This document shows positions 58,502-64,000 of a stretch of 64,000 nucleotides of DNA, one piece after another. The first letter of the stretch is position 1. Every line of letters begins with the position of its first letter. The notes under the pieces were generated by a model. The model was not told where the DNA came from. It ran no database searches and was given only the letters and a program-made list of their open reading frames with translations. This DNA is from Mycolicibacterium fluoranthenivorans (lineage in GTDB: Bacteria; Actinomycetota; Actinomycetes; Mycobacteriales; Mycobacteriaceae): NCBI RefSeq assembly GCF_011758805.1, contig NZ_JAANOW010000001.1, positions 1,550,001-1,614,000 of the forward strand. Direction: 5' to 3'. The translations under genes and the position numbers were made by a program.

Positions 58502-59724
58502 GGTCGGCGATTCATCGACCGGGCGGCCATGATCAGCGCGAAGACGATGATCGCGCCGACCAGACCGACACCCACCCGCACCGGCACGGCGTCGGCGGGC
58601 GGTAGCGCGGTGGCCGCCACGGCGGTGGGATCCGGCCTGTCCTGCTTGGCCTTGGCCAGCAGGGAGGGATCGGGCTCGATCAGCTTGCCGACCTTGGTAC
58701 CCGGTGCCGTGGCGAAGCCGTAGTCCAGAAGGTGCGCGGCCTGCTCCCAGGGCGCGATGGGTTCGCGGGTGCCGCGCAACAGCACCGCGACCAGGCGGCG
58801 GCCGTCCCGGTTGGCGGCGCCGACGAAGGTCTGACCGGCATCGTCGGTGTAGCCGGTCTTGCCGCCGAGGGCGCCCGGGTAGTTGTAGAGCAGTTTGACG
58901 TCGTTCTCCAGGTCGTAACCGGGATGGTCGTGGTCCTCGCCCGGGCGGGCCGGGTGCCCGGGGAACGGGTACTTCTCGGTGGCCACGACGTGCGCGAAGG
59001 TGTCGTTCTGCCACGCGTAGCGATAGAACAGGGCGATGTCGTAGGCCGACGTGCTCATGCCCGGTCCGTCCAGGCCCGACGGTGTGGCGGCGCGGGTGTC
59101 CCGACCCCCGAGTTTGTTGGCCAGCGTGTTGATCTTCTGCAGGGCGGTGTCCATGCCGCCGACCTGCACCGCCAGCGCGTGTGCGGCGTCGTTGCCGGAG
59201 TGCATCAGCAGGCCGTGCAGCAGGTCGTTGACGCTGTACCGCCCGCCCTCGTCGACGCCGACCCGGGTGCCCTCGGCGGCCGCATCGTCGGAGGTGCCGA
59301 CGACCTGTCGGTTCAGTGGGAGCTCGTTGATCGCCTGCATGGCGATCAGCACCTTGATGATGCTGGCGGGGCGGTGCCGGCCGTGCGGGTCCTTGGCGGC
59401 GATGACATCGCCGGTATCGAGATCGGCGACCACCCAGGCCTCGGCCGAGATGTCGTTGGGCAGGGGCGGGGTGTCGGGTGCCACGACCACTCCGCAGTTG
59501 CCCATGGCGTCCCCGCCCAGCGGGGTGGCGGGCACGGGCAGCGGGGCCGGCGGGTCGCCCGCCTTGGGCACCTCGGATGAGTCCACGGCGGGTGGGGTCG
59601 TCACCCGGAACGGGCAGGGATCGGGCGGGCCGGGCTCGGCGTGTGCCAGGGCCGGTCCGACGGCCAGGAAAAGCGCTGCAGCCAGGGCTGCAGCGCGGTG
59701 GAGCGGGGTTTTCGTGGTCGCCAT
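58492..59724 (-). CDS. dacB: D-alanyl-D-alanine carboxypeptidase (DacB1-like)
   Basis: A 410-aa S11 peptidase that trims peptidoglycan pentapeptides. A signal peptide ([20 protein letters not shown]) is followed by SxxK in [10 protein letters not shown] (Ser nucleophile), SGN in [10 protein letters not shown], and KTG in [16 protein letters not shown]-terminal transmembrane helix ([18 protein letters not shown]) anchors it with a short basic tail. ATG 59724. Similar to Rv3330. Probably the target of beta-lactams. Confidence 0.94.
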   Translation of the reverse strand: MATTKTPLHRAAALAAALFLAVGPALAHAEPGPPDPCPFRVTTPPAVDSSEVPKAGDPPAPLPVPATPLGGDAMGNCGVVVAPDTPPLPNDISAEAWVVADLDTGDVIAAKDPHGRHRPASIIKVLIAMQAINELPLNRQVVGTSDDAAAEGTRVGVDEGGRYSVNDLLHGLLMHSGNDAAHALAVQVGGMDTALQKINTLANKLGGRDTRAATPSGLDGPGMSTSAYDIALFYRYAWQNDTFAHVVATEKYPFPGHPARPGEDHDHPGYDLENDVKLLYNYPGALGGKTGYTDDAGQTFVGAANRDGRRLVAVLLRGTREPIAPWEQAAHLLDYGFATAPGTKVGKLIEPDPSLLAKAKQDRPDPTAVAATALPPADAVPVRVGVGLVGAIIVFALIMAARSMNRRPQA

Positions 59725-59804
59725 CGTGTCAGCAGATTAGGTGACGACGGCGCCGATCTCGAGGAGCCGCGCTGTGACTGGTGGGGTTTAAGTTACAAAG
59801 GTGA

Positions 59805-60833
59805 CTACTTCGGCAGGGCGCAATGCGCGAGCGCGTCCGAGCCGATGGTGCTCAGCCACAGCCGGTCGTCCCGCTCGACCAGTCCGGTGACCTGACCGAA
59901 GCGCGGGTGGCGACCGTGGATGCCGGCCACCGGGGCGCCGGAGTCCGGGTCGAAGGCCACCGCCCACACTTCTGAGGGCATCTGGGGCTGAAGGGCCGCG
60001 GGCAGTCTCCACACCACCCTGCGCAGCACCGGCGGCCGGGCGGCCAGCCAGTCGGCGGGCTTGTTGACCGGGCAGACCAGCGCCACCCAGATCCGGCCGT
60101 CGGCGCCGGTACAGATGTTGTCCGGCATGCCCGGCAGGTGCTGTACCAGCGGGGTGACGGTGCCGGACTGCGGACCGGTCAGCCAGTACTTCGACAGTCT
60201 GCGGGCCTGTGTCTCGGCGAATACCAGCGCCGAACCGTCGGCGGTGACCGTGAGACCGTTGGCGAAATACAGTCCGCCGGCCAGGGTGTCGACGGTGCCG
60301 TCGTGGTTCAGCCGGTACAGGCCGCCGGCGCCGCGCGCGTCCATGATCGCTGCCCTGAACCACTCGTAGTGGTAGTCGCTGGTGGACTCGGTGAAATAGA
60401 TTGTGCCGTCGTCTGTTTCGGTGACGTTCGAACAGAACCGCAGGGGTCGGCTGCGCGGCGCGGAGCCTGCGCCATCGACTGGGGCCGTCCGGGTGAGCGT
60501 GGTCAGCTCGCCGGTGTCGGGGTCCAAGGCCAGCAGCCCGCGGTGGCTGTCGCAGACCAGGATCCGGCCGTCGCGGGCGACGTGCATGCCCAGTGGTCGC
60601 CCGCCGGTGTCGGCGACGACGGTCGCGGCCCCGTCGGGGTCCAGGCGCACGATGCGGCCATCGACCAGGCCGGTCCACAGCCCGCCCTGGGCATCGGTCA
60701 CCACATCCTCGGGTCCGTGTCCGGGCATCGGCACGAGGGTGAGCTCGGGGAGCGGGTAGTCCGGCAGCGGGTCCACTGGCGGTGGTTGCCAGCGGACGGG
60801 ATGGATGGTGGGTTTCTCGACAGCGGCCGACAC
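59805..60833 (-). CDS. SMP-30/gluconolactonase-like beta-propeller
   Basis: A 342-aa six-bladed propeller with repeats such as GLWTGLVDGRIVRLDPDG, GRILVCDSHRGLLALDPDTG, and YFANGLTVTADGSALVF. Calcium-binding residues are expected near ADGRIWVALV. Family members hydrolyse lactones or related esters; the substrate is unknown. No signal peptide. GTG 60833 with GGTGAG upstream. It stands alone between dacB and an aminotransferase. Confidence 0.85.
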   Translation of the reverse strand: MSAAVEKPTIHPVRWQPPPVDPLPDYPLPELTLVPMPGHGPEDVVTDAQGGLWTGLVDGRIVRLDPDGAATVVADTGGRPLGMHVARDGRILVCDSHRGLLALDPDTGELTTLTRTAPVDGAGSAPRSRPLRFCSNVTETDDGTIYFTESTSDYHYEWFRAAIMDARGAGGLYRLNHDGTVDTLAGGLYFANGLTVTADGSALVFAETQARRLSKYWLTGPQSGTVTPLVQHLPGMPDNICTGADGRIWVALVCPVNKPADWLAARPPVLRRVVWRLPAALQPQMPSEVWAVAFDPDSGAPVAGIHGRHPRFGQVTGLVERDDRLWLSTIGSDALAHCALPK

Positions 60834-60861
60834 CTCACCGACGGTAGTCCGCAGACGGCGA

Positions 60862-60887
60862 CGGCCGGGCGGTTTCCCGCCCGGCCG
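60862..60887. terminator. terminator near the aminotransferase 3' end
   Basis: CGGCCGGGCGG (60862-60872) and CCGCCCGGCCG (60877-60887) are perfect 11-bp arms with loop TTTC, 17 bp beyond the aminotransferase stop. The hairpin is very GC-rich and has no T-run. Confidence 0.7.
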
Positions 60888-60903
60888 CCGCGACGTCCGT
60901 GAT

Positions 60904-62289
60904 CTAGAGCAGGCGACCGGCCTCGCTCAGCACCCCGTGCAGGATGTCGTAGATCGCGTCGAACTCCTTCTGCCCGCTGATCAGCGGGGGAGCCAGCTGC
61001 ACCACCGGGTCGCCACGGTCGTCGGCGCGGCAGTACAGGCCCGCCTCCCACAACGCGGGGGTCAGGAAGCCGCGCAGCAACCGCTCGGACTCTTCGTCGT
61101 TGAACGTCTCCTTGGTGGTTTTGTCCTTGACGAGTTCGATGCCGTAGAAGAAACCCTCACCGCGGACATCGCCGACGATGGGCAGGTCGTACAGCTTCTC
61201 CAGGGTGGCCTTGAACGCCGGGGCCTGCTGCTTGACGTGGGCGTTGATGCCCTCGCGCTCGAAGATGTCCAGGTTGGCCAGCGCCACCGCCGACGAGACC
61301 GGATGCCCGCCGAAGGTGTAGCCGTGCCCGAACACCGTCTTGCCGTCGTTGAACGGCTCGAACAGCCGGTCGCTGGCGATCATCGCGCCGATCGGTGAGT
61401 AACCCGACGTCAGACCCTTTGCGCTGGTGATGATGTCGGGAACGTAGCCGAGATCGTCGCAGGCGAACATGGAACCGATGCGGCCGTAGGCGCAGATCAC
61501 CTCGTCGGACACCAGCAGCACGTCGTACTCGTCGCAGATCTCGCGGACCCGCTCGAAGTATCCCGGCGGCGGCGGGAAGCAACCGCCGGCGTTCTGCACC
61601 GGCTCCAGGAACACCGCGCACACCGTGTCCGGTCCCTCGAACTCGATGGCCTCGGCGATCCGGTCGGCGCAGTACCGCCCGAACGCCTTCTCGTCGTGCG
61701 CGTAGGCCTCCGGCGCCCGGTAGAAGTTCGTGTTCGGTGCGCGGAAGCCACCCGGGGTGAGCGGTTCGAACGGCTCCTTGAAGGCGGGAATGCCGGTGAT
61801 CGCCAGCGCGCCCTGCGGGGTGCCGTGGTAGGCGATCGCCCGCGAAACCACCTTGTGCTTACCGGGTTTGCGGGTGAGCTTGAAGTACTGCTTGGCCAGT
61901 TTCCAGGCGCTCTCCACCGCTTCGCCACCACCGGTGGTGAAGAAGACCCGGTTCAGGTCACCCGGTGCGTAGTGCGCCAGCCGTTCGGCCAGCTCGATCG
62001 CCGTCGGGGTGGCATAGGACCACAGCGGGAAGAAGGCCAGCTGCTCGGCCTGCTTTGCGGCGGCCTCGGCCAGTTCGGTGCGCCCGTGTCCGACCTGGAC
62101 CACGAACAGGCCCGAGAGCCCGTCGATATAACGGCGGCCCTGGTCGTCGAAGATGTGGACGCCCTCACCGCGGGTGATGATGGGCGGGGTGATATCGGCA
62201 CCGTGCCGGGCGAAATGCCCCCACAGGTGGCGCTTGGCCTTGGCGGCCAGATCGGTTGAAAGGGATTGTGCTACATCGGTTGTTGTCAT
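60904..62289 (-). CDS. class III (omega) aminotransferase
   Basis: A 461-aa PLP enzyme similar to Rv3329. Blocks are GLSGLFVVQVGHGRTELAEA, FFTTGGGEAVESAWKLAKQY (phosphate-binding), LLVSDEVICAYGRIGSMF (Asp that pairs with PLP N), and the Lys in DIITSAKGLTSGYSPIGAM. Likely donors are GABA, putrescine-derived amines or beta-alanine; the product would be an aldehyde, which fits the aldehyde dehydrogenase two genes away. It overlaps the Lrp gene (TGATG). Confidence 0.92.
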   Translation of the reverse strand: MTTTDVAQSLSTDLAAKAKRHLWGHFARHGADITPPIITRGEGVHIFDDQGRRYIDGLSGLFVVQVGHGRTELAEAAAKQAEQLAFFPLWSYATPTAIELAERLAHYAPGDLNRVFFTTGGGEAVESAWKLAKQYFKLTRKPGKHKVVSRAIAYHGTPQGALAITGIPAFKEPFEPLTPGGFRAPNTNFYRAPEAYAHDEKAFGRYCADRIAEAIEFEGPDTVCAVFLEPVQNAGGCFPPPPGYFERVREICDEYDVLLVSDEVICAYGRIGSMFACDDLGYVPDIITSAKGLTSGYSPIGAMIASDRLFEPFNDGKTVFGHGYTFGGHPVSSAVALANLDIFEREGINAHVKQQAPAFKATLEKLYDLPIVGDVRGEGFFYGIELVKDKTTKETFNDEESERLLRGFLTPALWEAGLYCRADDRGDPVVQLAPPLISGQKEFDAIYDILHGVLSEAGRLL

Positions 62290-62807
62290 CGCGTGCCCCA
62301 GTTGTATTGCTGTTTGACAAGTTTGAGATAGACAAGAGTCTCGGTTGATATCACCCCTGGAACGGCACGGATCTTGGTGTTGAGCAGGTCGAGTAGGTCG
62401 CCGTCGTCCTCGCAGACCACCTCGACGATGGCGTCGAAGGTTCCGGCGGTGAGCACCACGTAGTCCACGGACTCGATGGCGGAGAGCTTGTCGGCGACCT
62501 TGGTGGTGTCGCCCGTGCAGCGGATGCCGATCATGGCCTGGCGCGCGAAGCCCAGCTGCATGGGGTCGGTCACGGCGACGATCTGCATGACGCCGGCGTC
62601 GACCATCCGCTGGACGCGCTGGCGTACCGCGGCCTCCGACAGACCCACGGCCTTGCCAATGCCCGCGTACGAACGTCGGCCGTCCTGCTGCAGCTTCTCG
62701 ATGATCGACTTGGACAGCTCGTCGAGCTGGAATGCCGCGCCTGGCCGGGAGTGGTTGATTCGCAGGGAGACGGCGGAGGCGCCGGGCTGTGAATCTGGGT
62801 TCGACAT
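62286..62807 (-). CDS. Lrp/AsnC family regulator
   Basis: A 173-aa Lrp/AsnC protein. After a disordered tail of about 25 residues, the HTH is at about 30-75 (LDELSKSIIEKLQQDGRRSY, GIGKAVGLSEAAVRQRVQRM) and the RAM ligand domain follows (ARQAMIGIRCTG, VDYVVLTAGTFDAIVEVVCE). ATG 62807 is chosen; it lies at the edge of a TGCACA-N4-TGTGCA dyad. It is co-translated with the aminotransferase and divergent to the aldehyde dehydrogenase, so it probably controls both in response to an amino acid. Confidence 0.92.
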   Translation of the reverse strand: MSNPDSQPGASAVSLRINHSRPGAAFQLDELSKSIIEKLQQDGRRSYAGIGKAVGLSEAAVRQRVQRMVDAGVMQIVAVTDPMQLGFARQAMIGIRCTGDTTKVADKLSAIESVDYVVLTAGTFDAIVEVVCEDDGDLLDLLNTKIRAVPGVISTETLVYLKLVKQQYNWGTR

Positions 62808-62822
62808 GCACACGATTGTGCA
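62807..62822. promoter_or_regulatory. dyad overlapping the Lrp start codon
   Basis: TGCACA (62807-62812) and TGTGCA (62817-62822) are perfect 6-bp arms around CGAT. The site begins on the last base of the Lrp start codon (in + strand order), in the divergent region between lrp and the aldehyde dehydrogenase. It could be an Lrp autoregulatory site. Confidence 0.5.
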
Positions 62823-62922
62823 CGGAATCCGTAGTTTGAGGCAACCATTTCGATTAAATCGCGCGTTTCCGGTGTCCTCAACCGGTGGAATGCGCAGCAG
62901 ACCTCGGGTAGCGTGGTGCCCC

Positions 62923-64000
62923 GTGGCCCTCACTGAAACCCCTGTTGTCGCTGGTAGCTGGATCAACGGCGAGGCGGTGAAGACCGGCGGTCAGCCCTTC
63001 GCGGTGATCAGTCCGGCCACCGGTGAGGTGGTGTCGACGTATGCGCTGGCCACTCCCGCGGATGTGGACGCCGCCGTTGCCGCCGCGCGCGCCGCGCAAC
63101 CGGGCTGGGCCAAGGCGGCGCCCGTCGAGCGGGCCGGCGTGCTGGCCAAGCTCGCCGAACTGATGGAGGCCAACGCGGCGACGTTCATCGCCGAGGAAGT
63201 GGCCCAGTGTGGCAAGCCGGTACGGCTGGCCACCGAGTTCGACATCCCGGGCAGTGTCGACAACGTGGCGTTCTTCGCCGGTGCGGCGCGGCATCTGGAA
63301 GGCAAAGCCAGTGCCGAGTATTCGGCCGACCACACCTCCAGCATCCGCCGCGAGGCCGTCGGCGTGGTGGCCACCATCACGCCGTGGAACTATCCGCTGC
63401 AGATGGCGGTGTGGAAGGTCATCCCGGCACTGGCCGCGGGCTGCGCCGTCGTCATCAAACCCGCCGAGATCACCCCGTTGACCACCCTCACGTTGGCCCG
63501 TATCGCCGCCGAGGCCGGCCTGCCCGCCGGGGTGCTCAACGTCGTCACCGGGTCGGGCGCCGATGTCGGCACGGCGTTGGCCGGGCACCGTGACGTCGAC
63601 GTCGTGACGTTCACCGGGTCGACGGCCGTGGGCCGCAAGGTGATGACCGCCGCGGCCGCGCACGGACACCGCACCCAGTTGGAACTCGGCGGCAAGGCGC
63701 CGTTCGTCGTGTTCGACGACGCCGATCTCGATGCCGCCATCCAGGGTGCGGTCGCCGGGGCGCTGATCAACACCGGCCAGGACTGCACGGCGGCCACCCG
63801 CGCGATCGTCGCCCGCGACCTCTACGACGACTTCGTCGCCGGGGTGGCCGAGGTGATGGGCAAGATCGTGGTCGGCGACCCGCACGATCCCGACACCGAT
63901 CTGGGCCCGCTGATCACCACCGCACACCGGGACAAGGTGGCCGGTATGGTCTCGCGGGCACCCGCCCAGGGCGGCCGCGTCGTCACCGGCGGCGTCATCC
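62923..64000 (+). CDS. NAD(P)-dependent aldehyde dehydrogenase, N-terminal part
   Basis: The first 359 residues of an ALDH, cut by the window end. GTG 62923 opens VALTETPVVAGSWINGEAV. Seen are the cofactor pocket TPWNYPLQMAVWKVIPALAA and KPAEITPLTTLTLA, the Rossmann motif VTFTGSTAVGRKVM, the catalytic Glu in QLELGGKAPFVVFDD, and the catalytic Cys in NTGQDCTAATRAIV. The frame is open to the last base. NTGQDC is typical of gamma-aminobutyraldehyde and betaine aldehyde types, which fits oxidation of the aldehyde made by the aminotransferase. The gene is divergent from lrp. Confidence 0.93.
   Translation, partial: MALTETPVVAGSWINGEAVKTGGQPFAVISPATGEVVSTYALATPADVDAAVAAARAAQPGWAKAAPVERAGVLAKLAELMEANAATFIAEEVAQCGKPVRLATEFDIPGSVDNVAFFAGAARHLEGKASAEYSADHTSSIRREAVGVVATITPWNYPLQMAVWKVIPALAAGCAVVIKPAEITPLTTLTLARIAAEAGLPAGVLNVVTGSGADVGTALAGHRDVDVVTFTGSTAVGRKVMTAAAAHGHRTQLELGGKAPFVVFDDADLDAAIQGAVAGALINTGQDCTAATRAIVARDLYDDFVAGVAEVMGKIVVGDPHDPDTDLGPLITTAHRDKVAGMVSRAPAQGGRVVTGGVI

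Noticed and set aside
62878..63927. Long minus-strand open frame opposite the aldehyde dehydrogenase
   Set aside because: The + strand frame carries all ALDH motifs to the window end; the minus frame is its antisense shadow.

Overview
The window looks like chromosome of a rapidly growing mycobacterium (Mycolicibacterium type). It is GC-rich, starts many genes at GTG, carries two mycobacterial LexA boxes (TCGAAC-N4-GTTCGA) and holds marker genes of the genus: imuA'/imuB, dnaE2, a conservon with the pentapeptide gene mfpA, a two-FHA ABC exporter of the Rv1747 type, and metY-metX behind a SAM-IV-like riboswitch. From memory, the gene order follows M. tuberculosis from guaA (Rv3396c) to an Rv3329-type aminotransferase, read in reverse, with several blocks added. 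This comparison has not been checked by alignment.

Left part (1-15.6 kb). A frameshifted TauD-type dioxygenase gene lies divergent to a TetR gene, with two matching operators between them. Then come a catalase, guaA, and a TetR-controlled amino-acid ABC importer whose last gene is a gamma-glutamyltransferase. A MerR regulator with an HSL-type esterase follows. The block ends with a secreted S53 protease coupled to a double zinc-ribbon membrane protein, preceded by a small Thr-rich lipoprotein.

DNA damage and accessory region (15.9-32.6 kb). imuA'-imuB sits behind a clear promoter and LexA box. A nucleoside hydrolase and a two-domain acyl-CoA reductase follow. An inserted four-gene cassette (21.8-24.4 kb) encodes an unknown protein, a one-helix membrane protein, a second Crp-like regulator and a full-length WhiA paralogue. 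After htdY and a universal stress gene, an IS110-type element abuts the 3' end of a DUF222-HNH (13E12-type) gene. That gene and dnaE2 are divergent and share one LexA box, so the three mutasome genes lie in two SOS units about 11 kb apart.

Middle (32.6-44.5 kb). A small secreted peptide, two flavoenzymes and a TrmL-type methyltransferase come first. A complete conservon (sensor ATPase, roadblock, DUF742, GTPase) runs straight into mfpA. Then come the FHA-ABC exporter, an old-yellow-enzyme gene, and folD joined to a DUF3017 membrane gene through four 32-bp tandem repeats. The repeats form a relay of 11-codon ORFs linked by ATGA overlaps.

Right part (44.5-64 kb). A TetR/FAD-monooxygenase pair is followed by the metY-metX-methyltransferase operon under the SAM-IV-like element. 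Then come monomeric NADP isocitrate dehydrogenase behind a leader with a 16-bp palindrome, an exonuclease III, lipases, trpS, a YihY protein, a nitronate-monooxygenase-like gene, a D,D-carboxypeptidase, an SMP-30 protein, an aminotransferase with its Lrp regulator, and an aldehyde dehydrogenase cut by the window end. I saw no tRNA, rRNA or CRISPR array.
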